Assembly: GCA_036641395.1 (NCBI GenBank)
Contig: JAVWEY010000015.1
Span: 1-35,826, forward strand
Source: JAVXTH01 sp036641395
GTDB lineage: Bacteria > Bacillota_I > Bacilli_A > Erysipelotrichales > Erysipelotrichaceae
Length of the DNA: 35,826 bases
Direction of reading: 5' to 3'
The notes under the pieces were generated by a model that saw nothing but the letters and a program-made list of their open reading frames with translations, was not told where the DNA came from and did not search any database. The position numbers and the translations under genes are program-made. Shown here in pieces: positions 23,561-31,932 of the stretch. Each line of letters starts with the position of its first letter. Positions within the stretch are counted from its first letter, which is position 1.

Positions 23561-25246
23561 ATGAAACTAAGTAATAGTTATTTTTATACATTAAGAGAAG
23601 ATGTAAAGGATGAAGATTCAAGAAGTGGAAATCTACTAGCGAGAGCTGGGATGATTAAAAAGAGTAGTGCTGGAGTTTATATGATTATGCCAATGGGCAA
23701 AAAGGTACTTCATAAGATTGAAAACATTATTCGTGAAGAAATGGATGAAACGGGAGCACAAGAGTTATTAATGCCTTCACTTATTTTAGAGGATGTTTAT
23801 GAAAAGAGTGGTAGAAGAAGTGCATTTGGTAACAATATGTTTGCCTTAAAGGATCGTTTTGGGAAGAATTATGTTTTAGGACCAACGCATGAAGAATTAT
23901 TTACGATGGCTGGAATGATGAAAGGGCGATCTTATAAAGACTTTCCTTATACTTTATATCAAATTCAAACAAAATATCGTGATGAAACGCGTCCTCGTTT
24001 TGGTTTAATCAGGGTTCGTGAATTTATTATGAAGGATTCTTATTCTTTTGATCGTGATTTAGATGGACTACATGTATCTTATATGAAAATGTTCAATGCT
24101 TATAAAGCGATTTTTGATCGGATGGATTTGAATTATAAAATTGTCAAAGCAGATACAGGAGCGATGGGTGGTTTGTTATCGGAAGAATTTCAAGCACTGT
24201 GTGAAATTGGTGAAGATGTTGTGGTAAATTGTGATCATTGTGACTTTTCTAGTAATTTAGAAATTACAGAAGTGGTCGATCAAAATATCGAAGATCAGGA
24301 AGAATTGTTACCTTATGAATGTGTCGCTACTCCTAATGCAAAAACAATTGATGATGTGGCTGCTTTCTTTCATAAAACAGCGGATCATTTTGTGAAGACA
24401 TTGATTTATAAAGTGGATGGTAAATTAGTTGCATTCCTGTTGAAAGGAAATCGCGAATTAAATGAAACTAAAGCAGGTAAATTATTAAAAGCAAATGGTC
24501 TAGAGTTAGCATCGTTTGAAGAAGTTGAAAAAGTAACTAATGCAAGAGTTGGATTTGCAGGTCCAATTGGTTTAGAAATACCAATTATTATGGATCGTGA
24601 AGTAAGTCATATGCGTAATTTTATTTGTGGAGCGAATCAAAACGACGCTCATTTTACCAATGTTAACTTGCGTGATTTTAAAGTGAGTGAGGTTGGAGAT
24701 ATTGCAGCAGTGTCGGTTGGAGATGTATGTCCTAACTGTGGTAATAAATTAGTGTTCACAAAAGGCATTGAAGTTGGAAATACTTTTAAATTAGGTAATA
24801 AATATGCGAAGAGTCTTGGCTTGGAATACTTGGATCAAGATAATAAATTGATACCGGTTGAAATGGGTTCTTATGGAATTGGATTGGAACGTTGTATGGC
24901 TGCTATTGTTGAACAGCATAATGATGAACATGGTATTGTTTGGCCAAAAAGTGTTGCACCTTTTGATTTGGGAATTGTTGTTGCGAATCAAAAAGATGAA
25001 GAACAAGAGCGTGTCGCAAATGAATTATATGAATCTTTAAGAAAATGTTATGATGTCTTATTAGATGATCGTAAGGAGCGCGCAGGTGTTAAGTTTAAAG
25101 ATATGGAATTAATTGGTTTACCTTTAAGAATCACAGTAGGTAAACGAGCAATAGAGGGTATTGTAGAGGTAAGAGGACGCCAAGATAATGAAACAACGGA
25201 AGTTGCATTAAGTGATTTAAATACTTATATAGAAAAAGTATTATAA
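23561..25246 (+). CDS. proS: Prolyl-tRNA synthetase, bacterial type
   Basis: 561 residues, a class II synthetase that charges tRNA-Pro. Motif 1 lies near RNIIREEMDETGAQELLMP-like residues. Motif 2 is in TKYRDETRPRFGLIRVREF. An editing (INS/YbaK-like) domain sits between motifs 2 and 3 (about 230-390). Motif 3 is SYGIGLERCMAAIVEQ. The anticodon-binding domain is C-terminal (about 460-561) and contains DDRKERAGVKFKD. All parts of the bacterial form are present. It is the last gene of the operon with the two tRNA-U34 hydroxylation genes; a terminator follows immediately. The start follows AAGAGGAG at the end of trhP2. Confidence 0.96.
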   Translation: MKLSNSYFYTLREDVKDEDSRSGNLLARAGMIKKSSAGVYMIMPMGKKVLHKIENIIREEMDETGAQELLMPSLILEDVYEKSGRRSAFGNNMFALKDRFGKNYVLGPTHEELFTMAGMMKGRSYKDFPYTLYQIQTKYRDETRPRFGLIRVREFIMKDSYSFDRDLDGLHVSYMKMFNAYKAIFDRMDLNYKIVKADTGAMGGLLSEEFQALCEIGEDVVVNCDHCDFSSNLEITEVVDQNIEDQEELLPYECVATPNAKTIDDVAAFFHKTADHFVKTLIYKVDGKLVAFLLKGNRELNETKAGKLLKANGLELASFEEVEKVTNARVGFAGPIGLEIPIIMDREVSHMRNFICGANQNDAHFTNVNLRDFKVSEVGDIAAVSVGDVCPNCGNKLVFTKGIEVGNTFKLGNKYAKSLGLEYLDQDNKLIPVEMGSYGIGLERCMAAIVEQHNDEHGIVWPKSVAPFDLGIVVANQKDEEQERVANELYESLRKCYDVLLDDRKERAGVKFKDMELIGLPLRITVGKRAIEGIVEVRGRQDNETTEVALSDLNTYIEKVL

Positions 25247-25252
25247 ATAAAA

Positions 25253-25296
25253 GGCAGATATATTCGGTAAAAACCGGACGATATCTGTTTTTTTTA
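25253..25296 (+). terminator. Terminator after proS
   Basis: Outer stem CAGATAT/ATATCTG (25255-25261 with 25281-25287) encloses an inner CGGT/ACCG hairpin and is followed by eight or more Ts. Confidence 0.82.
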
Positions 25297-25348
25297 TTAA
25301 TTTTGATTTTATAATAGTATAATAATTTCTATGGAAGAAGGTGAATTT

Positions 25349-25699
25349 ATGAATAAGGAAAATATGAGTAAAACATTATTAGCGATTGGTATTTTATTAG
25401 TTATTGGTACGAATTTGATTGGTGAAAAAGCACCACAGAATTTAAAACTTATTTTGGCCGTTGTTACAAGCATTGCTTTAATTGGCGCAATTTTTTGTTC
25501 ATTTGCCTATGATCGCCGTGTATTTACTATTTTTGTTTCGTTAGGATTTTTAATAACGGAAGTTTCTGGCGCAATTGGGTTATACACTAAGTTAAGCAAT
25601 CAGGTGGTATCTATTTGTCTTGGTGCTTCTGCATTTATGTTGTTAATCGGTCTTATTGGTTATTTTGCAGTGGATAAAAAGAAACATATTCATAATTAG
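25349..25699 (+). CDS. Small four-helix membrane protein, function unknown
   Basis: 116 residues, with four hydrophobic segments (about 8-24, 32-50, 55-72, 80-103) and a short charged tail KKKHIHN. I do not recognise the family. The ATG at 25349 follows AAGGTG at good spacing, so the earlier in-frame ATG was not used. TATAAT boxes at 25310 and 25318 may serve as its -10. It is flanked by terminators on both sides, so it is a single-gene unit. Confidence 0.7.
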   Translation: MNKENMSKTLLAIGILLVIGTNLIGEKAPQNLKLILAVVTSIALIGAIFCSFAYDRRVFTIFVSLGFLITEVSGAIGLYTKLSNQVVSICLGASAFMLLIGLIGYFAVDKKKHIHN

Positions 25700-25738
25700 T
25701 TCAAAGATAAGACACATTTTTATTTATTTGTATAAGAG

Positions 25739-25771
25739 TAAAGTAAGTTATGCGCTTACTTTATTTTTTTT
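25739..25771 (+). terminator. Terminator after the small membrane protein
   Basis: 9-bp stem TAAAGTAAG/CTTACTTTA with loop TTATGCG, followed by TTTTTTTT. Confidence 0.8.
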
Positions 25772-25851
25772 CTTCGTTAATACTTTTTTCATCTTCTAAT
25801 GTATAGTATAATGAGTGAGTATTATTATTCTGAAGAATATAGGAGGCCAAT

Positions 25852-27546
25852 ATGAAAGAATCGTTATATTTAAATAAAGATTTAGCCATTGTAAACTATA
25901 GTGCATCATATGCTAGAACGTTTGATGGGCTAATGAATTCCGCTACCTTTAAGAACTTTGTTCGTATTTATATTGATTATTTGCAAGATTTTAATGAGGA
26001 TCTTTATTATTATGCTTTAAATGGTAAAAATGCACGTGAAGCTAATTTTGAATTATGTAAATTGTTTCGTCAATTAACCATTCTAAACTTGGATGAAATT
26101 GATAGTTCTTACTTAAATGATAAAGGAAAATTATTAGATTTCATTGAAGAGTTATATAATTTTTGGAAACAGCATCAACGCTTTTCAATTATTAATTCAG
26201 GGAGAGGTCATGCAGTTCAGGAATCAAGTTTTATTGATGCGGATACTACTTTTAATGATTTAATCCGTGGCTTATATCGTAAACTTGAACAGAAGGTACA
26301 AGGACGTAATAATAGCGTATATCGTCAATTACAAGCAGGTACTAACGCTTGTGTCGCTTTACGTAATAATCCAATCAAACTATCATCGAAATATGATGGG
26401 CTAAAAGGTATTCCGTTTATTGATTCGGTGATGCTTCGAACTCCAATGATTTTACATCCGAAATCAAACAAACGAATTGGATCTTTTGATTCGAGAGAGG
26501 ATAATCCAATTGCTAGTTTTACTGGTAATAAAGATACTTGGTTTTGTTATCCATGTAAGATTGGTTCATTATTGGCTTTTATTTATTTACATCGTGATTT
26601 TATTTCAAGTGGAATATCGTTGGCTAACTTATTTGAATTAGCTAGTGATGAAGAATGTAAACGTAAACCTGATTTGATTTGTTTATTTGGTAATGAAGAT
26701 AATCGTAATGAATGCACATTCCACTATGATGAAGAAGAATCAATTTGGATTGGTTGTGTCTCTTATCATGAGAGAATTGAGTATTTTGGATATATTAAAA
26801 AAATGTCATTAACGCTTCACAATTTGGCGATGATGGCAAAAGGGTGGCTACCAATTCATGGAGCTTTTGTCAATGTAACTCTAAAGAATGGTAAACGTAA
26901 AGGAATTATGTTGATGGGAGATTCTGGCGCTGGTAAAAGCGAATCAATTGAAGCGTTGAGAGCGCTAGGCAATGATTCAATCAGAGACTTAGAAGTTGTT
27001 TTTGATGATATGGGTAGTATTCATTTAGAAGATGGTATACCTTATGGACAGGGAACTGAAATTGGTGCATTTATTCGTCTTGATGACTTAGATAAAGGAA
27101 CACCATATCGAGATATGGATCGTAGTATTTTTATGAATCCAGATTCATTGAATGCACGTGTTATTACGCCTGCTGCACCTTATGAAGTGGTTGCTAGCAA
27201 TCATAAGATTGATATGTTCTGTTATGCCAATAACTATGATGATATCAATGGTATTCGTGAGATTGATGACATTGAAGAAGCTAAGGCAATTTATACTTTA
27301 GGTAAGCGAATGGCACTTGGAACAACTCAAGAAGTTGGGATATCGACAACTTATTTTGCCAATCCTTTTGGTCCAATGCAAGAGCAGGAATTATGTGGGA
27401 AAATCATTGATAAAGTATTTGCGGAATTGAAGAAGAACAATATTTTTGTAGGGGAAATCTTTACGCACCTAGGTTTCTCTCGAGAAAATCGTGAAGGGCT
27501 AAATGTTGCAGCTCAACAATTGCTTGCGTTTATTGAAAAAGATTAA
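25852..27546 (+). CDS. PEPCK/HprK-like P-loop enzyme
   Basis: 564 residues. The C-terminal half has a P-loop GDSGAGKS (356-363) within GIMLMGDSGAGKSESIEALRAL, a form close to HPr kinase (GDSGVGKSE) and to ATP-dependent phosphoenolpyruvate carboxykinase. It is followed by a metal-binding candidate VVFDDMGSI, like the kinase-2 motif of PEPCK. The N-terminal 340 residues are helical and I cannot assign them. The length suits a PEPCK-like protein, but I do not see the usual substrate-site Arg motif (GRSPKDK). I therefore call it a PEPCK/HprK superfamily enzyme, not a proven carboxykinase. It has a very strong AGGAGG site and its own terminator; TATAAT at 25807-25812 is a likely -10. Confidence 0.65.
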   Translation: MKESLYLNKDLAIVNYSASYARTFDGLMNSATFKNFVRIYIDYLQDFNEDLYYYALNGKNAREANFELCKLFRQLTILNLDEIDSSYLNDKGKLLDFIEELYNFWKQHQRFSIINSGRGHAVQESSFIDADTTFNDLIRGLYRKLEQKVQGRNNSVYRQLQAGTNACVALRNNPIKLSSKYDGLKGIPFIDSVMLRTPMILHPKSNKRIGSFDSREDNPIASFTGNKDTWFCYPCKIGSLLAFIYLHRDFISSGISLANLFELASDEECKRKPDLICLFGNEDNRNECTFHYDEEESIWIGCVSYHERIEYFGYIKKMSLTLHNLAMMAKGWLPIHGAFVNVTLKNGKRKGIMLMGDSGAGKSESIEALRALGNDSIRDLEVVFDDMGSIHLEDGIPYGQGTEIGAFIRLDDLDKGTPYRDMDRSIFMNPDSLNARVITPAAPYEVVASNHKIDMFCYANNYDDINGIREIDDIEEAKAIYTLGKRMALGTTQEVGISTTYFANPFGPMQEQELCGKIIDKVFAELKKNNIFVGEIFTHLGFSRENREGLNVAAQQLLAFIEKD

Positions 27547-27558
27547 TAAAAGAAGTTT

Positions 27559-27588
27559 AGCACTAGGAGGATTCCTAGTGTTTTTCTT
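27559..27588 (+). terminator. Terminator after the PEPCK/HprK-like gene
   Basis: Perfect 8-bp stem CACTAGGA/TCCTAGTG, loop GGAT, then TTTTTCTTATT. Confidence 0.87.
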
Positions 27589-27589
27589 A

Positions 27590-27617
27590 TTGTTTACTTA
27601 AATAAAAGTGATATACT
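27590..27617 (+). promoter_or_regulatory. Promoter of the 83-residue gene
   Basis: TTGTTT at 27590-27595 and TATACT at 27612-27617, spacer 16, ending 29 bases before the start codon. Confidence 0.6.
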
Positions 27618-27646
27618 TGAGTAAAGACTACAAAAGGAGGAATAAT

Positions 27647-27898
27647 ATGTTGGAATTTAAATATGATACGCAATTATTAATTGAGGGAAAGGCTTTAAAT
27701 GAAGATGCAATCAATGATTATTTCAGAGAACATTTTAAAGGCGATTGTTTATTAGCGGTAGGAGATGAAGAATTAATTAAGATTCATTTTCATACTAATA
27801 CTCCGTGGGAAATATTAGAGTATTGTTCTACAATTGGGGAAATTTATGATATTGTAATTGAAGATATGGAGCGTCAATCAAAGGGACTTCAAGGTTAA
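27647..27898 (+). CDS. Stand-alone 83-residue protein resembling a FakA (DAK-family) domain
   Basis: 83 residues from the ATG at 27647, chosen for its AAAGGAGG; the frame extends upstream but without an SD. The stretch GDCLLAVGDEELIKIHFHTN, then the region ending GEIYDIVIEDMERQ, resembles the segment after the DhaL domain of FakA/DAK-like fatty-acid kinases. There a similar motif (VGDxxLVKVHxHTxxPGxVLxY...I.NMxxQ) is conserved. Here that segment exists alone, with neither the ATP-binding DhaL domain nor the rest of FakA. It has its own promoter and looks like a real gene. The role is unknown; a regulatory or acyl-group-handling partner of FakA/FakB elsewhere is conceivable. Confidence 0.75.
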   Translation: MLEFKYDTQLLIEGKALNEDAINDYFREHFKGDCLLAVGDEELIKIHFHTNTPWEILEYCSTIGEIYDIVIEDMERQSKGLQG

Positions 27899-27964
27899 AC
27901 GGATTTGAATTAATAGTATTTAGGTTGTATCTTTATCTGTGTTAATCAAATAAGAATAAACACT

Positions 27965-27995
27965 AAAGGGCAGATGATTTATTTCATTTGCCTTT
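27965..27995. terminator. Hairpin between convergent genes, possible terminator
   Basis: AAAGGGCAGATGA and TCATTTGCCTTT pair with one bulged G and a G-U pair around a short loop. It lies between the convergent 83-residue gene and the helicase gene. The T-runs are poor on both sides, so it is only a candidate. Confidence 0.4.
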
Positions 27996-28048
27996 TGCAT
28001 GTTCATTTTATTAGATTCCGGGATTGGTTAAAATGTTGCATATTATTT

Positions 28049-30907
28049 CTAATGGATGATTTCAACTTTGTTAGTTAATTCTTCGTATAATTCAATTGGT
28101 AATTCATGTTCTAATCTAGCTTTGATTGTGATAGGTTGATTACCTTCATATCTTTTTGTGTTAATTTTACCAACGTAGATATATGGCTGAATAATACGAT
28201 CGATTGATTTAAATTTTCTGATAAACAAATGTAAGTTAATATTTCTTTCTATATTGTGAATAATATTTTTACCACGTGAAGAATCTTGTTTTGTTGCATT
28301 TGGGCTCTGCCATTGGAAAAATTTTCGGTTAAAGAATTTATCTTTATAATTAATGGATTCTTTAATATCGGCCTCTTTATGTAATTCAACAAAAAGGAAA
28401 TAATCATTATTGCTTGTTAATAAGCCGCTACCACGAAAAGAAGATAGAGATTTTCTGATATTACTTAGCAAAGCTACTTCTTGCATACTATAGGTTGAGT
28501 ATAAACGAAAGAAAGGAATTCCATAATCTATTTCTTTGAATTCATTTTTATATTGAGTTAAACCAAAGCGTAAAGTATCAATCAAATAATCAGTTTTTTT
28601 ATCATTTAATAAAATATTTGAAATTTCACTATTTATAATTAATTTATCATCTTTATAATGAGCGAATTTTGTCCATAACTTCTTTTGAACTTTATCATAG
28701 AACGCGAAGTTTAAACATTCTATTGAATGCATTACACTATCGTTATCAACATGGTCAATATATTTGAGTATGCTATTTTTGCAATCTATGAAAGACATTT
28801 CTTTTGTTTTTAGCAGCTCAATTAAAATTGCATATTCAAAAGGTCTTTTTAATGGAAGCATATCGGATAAATATTTCAATGCTTTTTGAAAAGACTCATC
28901 TAAATACAGTAAAACTAATCGCTCATCTTTTTCTACTTTTATCAAAAAGTTTAAATAAGTACCGGAATATTTAATGAATTTATTCGGATCAGGAGAACCA
29001 TCATAATAAAGATAATCCATTAAATGATGTGGAGTTCTGCCGTTAAGTTGTGATTTAAATGACATATATTCATCTTTTAAATAATGAAAAGAATTAAAAT
29101 TTTCTAATTCAAGTTGTTTTAAAATACGACTCTTACTAATAGGATCTAATTGTACAAAACTTTCACCAGGTATATTATAAAAATCATTATCTACGGCCAC
29201 TTTCAAACTATCTTTATCATAATAACGGCTGCCTTTTAATGCTACGGCAATTAGAAAAGCACGATTGTAATTACCAATAAAATCAAGAACGGTCAAATAC
29301 TGTTTGCCAATGGATTTTCTAAGCCCTCTTCCTAGTTGTTGTACGAAAATAATTGCTGATTGAGTAGGGCGAAGCATTAGAACTAGATTAATAGATGGAA
29401 TATCAATACCTTCATTAAAAATATCTACAGTGAAAATAACTTCTAGATTATCTTTGTCATCTTCTAAACGATTAAGAATAGTTTGTCGTTCGTTCCCAGA
29501 ATTTTCACCGGTTAGACAAGCGCTGGGAATTCCGCGCTTGTTAAATTCATTACACATAAACAAGGCGTGATCAATGCTAATACAAAAGCCTAAGCATTTT
29601 CGTTTATCGCCGTCATGTCCATATAATTCCATTTGTTTTATAATATAATCTACTCTTTGAATAACCTTTAGTTGTTTCGCAATAGCAGTAATATCGTATG
29701 TATTAATACCTTCATAATTAACTTGAGAAATATCTTCAATACCAAAATAATGAAATGGGACAACCAAATCTTCTTCCATTGCTTCATGTAGCCTTACTTC
29801 AATTGCAACATTGTTATCAAAAAAATTAAAGATATCAAAGTTATCAGAACGCTCGGGTGTTGCAGTCATTCCTAGCAAAAATTCTGGAGTGAAGTATTGT
29901 AAAACTCTTTGATATGTTTCAGCGCCAATATGATGTGCTTCATCCACAACGATATAATCAAATTCATTACGATCAAACATTTTAAAATTACGTTGTAGCG
30001 TTTGTATTGAAGAAAAAATATACTTAGCATCATAGTTTTTTTGTACACCCATAAAAATACCCGTTTTGATTGAATTACCTAATACCCGACGATAAGATTT
30101 TTCCGCATGACGAAGAATTTCTTCGCGATGAACAATAAACAGCATTTTTTTCGGTTTGAATTGTTTTACATCTAATGCGCTCATATAGGTTTTACCAGTA
30201 GCTGTTGCAGCGATAACCAAAGCTTTTTTTTCGTTGAATTGGCGTAATTTATTCAAATTGTAAATGGCTCGTTCCTGCATTGTATTTGGAATTATCTCGA
30301 AATCATAAGAAATTAATTGATTACTATTTTTCTTATATTTAAAGTGTTCAGTTTTATTATTTTGATTACGTTGTTTTATCGAAGCTATAAATTTTTTATA
30401 TTCCTCTAAGAAACTAGGGGATGCAACCTGTAAATTGTCCCATAGATTAATGAATTCATCTATAACATCAACCATAAAAATATCATCTTTTTTTGATATA
30501 ACTTCAATATTCCATTCAATATTATTTTTCAGCGCACTACATGTAATATTGCTAGAGCCAATGATTACTTTATATTCATTTTTATATTCAAAAATATACG
30601 CTTTTGAATGAAATCCTTTTGTCTCAACATCGTTATATACTTTTAGTTCTATGTTGTTAAAAGTACTGAGCTTCTCTAGTGCTTTAGGTTCTGTGAAATT
30701 AAGATACGTCGAAGTAATAATCTTTCCGTTTATATTGTTTTTATTTAAATCATCCAAAGTTTTTAAAAATAATTGTAACCCTCCAAAATTAATGAAGGCA
30801 ACACTAAATTTAAAACTCAAACAAGTTTCTAACGATGTTTTTAATTCGTCAAAAACATTAGAGTTTTGATTATTCAAAATTAGGGAATTCATTTGTCCTT
30901 TTATCAT
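28049..30907 (-). CDS. PLD-nuclease / DEAH helicase / DUF3427 protein
   Basis: 952 residues from the ATG at 30907, which directly follows TAGGAGGG; an in-frame ATG 33 bases further up was rejected. Domains: an N-terminal phospholipase-D-like nuclease with one HxK motif (HSK, 100-102) and GSSN (117-120); a superfamily 2 helicase with Walker A ATATGKT (233-240), DEAH (322-325), GMTATPER and motif VI QQLGRGLRKS (523-531); then a long C-terminal part ending in a DUF3427-type domain (about 700-952). Proteins of this build are found sporadically in bacteria and are often considered DNA-repair or phage-defence factors. No methylase or other restriction partner lies beside it. It stands alone against the direction of its neighbours, suggesting insertion as a single gene. 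Confidence 0.9.
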   Translation of the reverse strand: MIKGQMNSLILNNQNSNVFDELKTSLETCLSFKFSVAFINFGGLQLFLKTLDDLNKNNINGKIITSTYLNFTEPKALEKLSTFNNIELKVYNDVETKGFHSKAYIFEYKNEYKVIIGSSNITCSALKNNIEWNIEVISKKDDIFMVDVIDEFINLWDNLQVASPSFLEEYKKFIASIKQRNQNNKTEHFKYKKNSNQLISYDFEIIPNTMQERAIYNLNKLRQFNEKKALVIAATATGKTYMSALDVKQFKPKKMLFIVHREEILRHAEKSYRRVLGNSIKTGIFMGVQKNYDAKYIFSSIQTLQRNFKMFDRNEFDYIVVDEAHHIGAETYQRVLQYFTPEFLLGMTATPERSDNFDIFNFFDNNVAIEVRLHEAMEEDLVVPFHYFGIEDISQVNYEGINTYDITAIAKQLKVIQRVDYIIKQMELYGHDGDKRKCLGFCISIDHALFMCNEFNKRGIPSACLTGENSGNERQTILNRLEDDKDNLEVIFTVDIFNEGIDIPSINLVLMLRPTQSAIIFVQQLGRGLRKSIGKQYLTVLDFIGNYNRAFLIAVALKGSRYYDKDSLKVAVDNDFYNIPGESFVQLDPISKSRILKQLELENFNSFHYLKDEYMSFKSQLNGRTPHHLMDYLYYDGSPDPNKFIKYSGTYLNFLIKVEKDERLVLLYLDESFQKALKYLSDMLPLKRPFEYAILIELLKTKEMSFIDCKNSILKYIDHVDNDSVMHSIECLNFAFYDKVQKKLWTKFAHYKDDKLIINSEISNILLNDKKTDYLIDTLRFGLTQYKNEFKEIDYGIPFFRLYSTYSMQEVALLSNIRKSLSSFRGSGLLTSNNDYFLFVELHKEADIKESINYKDKFFNRKFFQWQSPNATKQDSSRGKNIIHNIERNINLHLFIRKFKSIDRIIQPYIYVGKINTKRYEGNQPITIKARLEHELPIELYEELTNKVEIIH

Positions 30908-30950
30908 TAAAACCCTCCTATCATAAATAAGAACTTTCAATTTAATCTAT

Positions 30951-30988
30951 GTTATTATTGTAACACGATTATTGAGTGTTATAATAAC
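30951..30988. repeat. Interrupted inverted repeat upstream of the helicase gene
   Basis: GTTATTAT (30951-30958) pairs with ATAATAAC (30981-30988) and AACAC (30962-30966) with GTGTT (30976-30980), with a 3-base bulge and a 9-base loop. It sits 44 bases from the helicase start codon in the divergent promoter region, a fit place for an operator. Confidence 0.5.
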
Positions 30989-31066
30989 AAATTTAAATAA
31001 TGTATTTTCATGCTTAATAAGTATTATTTTACCTCATCAATTTATCATTTTTTGTTTATCTATATA

Positions 31067-31075
31067 TGGTATAAT
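31067..31075 (+). promoter_or_regulatory. Extended -10 promoter of the RluF-like gene
   Basis: TGGTATAAT, 33 bases before the start codon; identical with two extra upstream bases (TATGGTATAAT) to the promoter at 12966-12974. No clear -35 box. Confidence 0.55.
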
Positions 31076-31107
31076 ATTTACACATAAGAGAGATAAAAGG
31101 TAAACAT

Positions 31108-31902
31108 ATGAGACATGCCTATCAGATTGAAACTAATATTGTTAATGGTGAAAAAATAATTCATCATGAAGAGAAACAATCCGTTCGTCTTAATAAATAC
31201 ATTGCAAGTTCTGGTTATTGTTCACGAAGAGAAGCAGATCGTTATATTGAAAATGGTCAAGTTACTATTAATGGTGTAATTGCTGAAGTTGGAACAAAAG
31301 TATTACCGGGTCAAGTAGTAATAGTTGATCATCAAGAAATAGAAGTAGAAGAAAAACTTGTTTATATTGCTTTACATAAGCCACGAGGTATCACTTGTAC
31401 GACTGATACAGAAATGGAGGATAATATTACTGATTTTTTAAACTATCCGTTAAGAGTGTTTCCAATTGGTCGTTTAGATAGAGAATCATCGGGGTTAATA
31501 TTAATCACGAATGATGGCGATATCGTTAACAAAGTTTTGCGTTCAAACAATGGACATGAAAAAGAATATATTGTGAGTGTAAATAAAAGTATTGATGATG
31601 AATTTTTAAATGCAATGAGTAATGGAATTCAAATTTATAATCCGGTTAGTAATTCATATCAGATTACTAAACCATGCGTAATCGAACCGATAGGTCCAAA
31701 AACATTTAATATAGTATTAACGGAGGGATTGAATCGGCAAATTCGAAGGATGTGTTCAGCACTTGGTTATGTTGTTCGTGAGTTAGAACGGATACGAGTT
31801 ATGAATATAGAATTAGGTGATATGGGTGTTGGTGGTTGGCGCTATCTTAGCGAACAAGAATTAATTAAATTGAATGAGTTAATTAATAAGACTTCACTAT
31901 AG
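31108..31902 (+). CDS. RsuA/RluB/RluF-family pseudouridine synthase
   Basis: 264 residues. An S4 RNA-binding domain (about 27-75: VRLNKYIASSGYCSRREADRYIENGQVTING) is followed by the catalytic domain, with Asp in FPIGRLDRESSGLILITNDG and the C-terminal motif LTEGLNRQIRRMCSALGY. The RQIRRM form is typical of the RsuA/RluB/E/F branch, and the sequence most resembles RluF, which modifies U2604 of 23S rRNA in E. coli. The first 25 residues are a charged N-terminal extension. AAAGGT precedes the ATG. Its stop codon lies in the loop of a bidirectional terminator. Confidence 0.9.
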   Translation: MRHAYQIETNIVNGEKIIHHEEKQSVRLNKYIASSGYCSRREADRYIENGQVTINGVIAEVGTKVLPGQVVIVDHQEIEVEEKLVYIALHKPRGITCTTDTEMEDNITDFLNYPLRVFPIGRLDRESSGLILITNDGDIVNKVLRSNNGHEKEYIVSVNKSIDDEFLNAMSNGIQIYNPVSNSYQITKPCVIEPIGPKTFNIVLTEGLNRQIRRMCSALGYVVRELERIRVMNIELGDMGVGGWRYLSEQELIKLNELINKTSL

Positions 31903-31928
31903 AGCGAAGTCTTATTAATTTATATATA
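31881..31928. terminator. Bidirectional terminator between convergent genes
   Basis: A perfect 15-bp stem (31881-31895 with 31906-31920) with a 10-base loop holding the TAG stop of the plus-strand gene. T-rich sequence follows on the plus strand and A-rich sequence precedes it, so it can end both this gene and the minus-strand DUF2804 gene. Confidence 0.85.
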
Positions 31929-31932
31929 TTTT

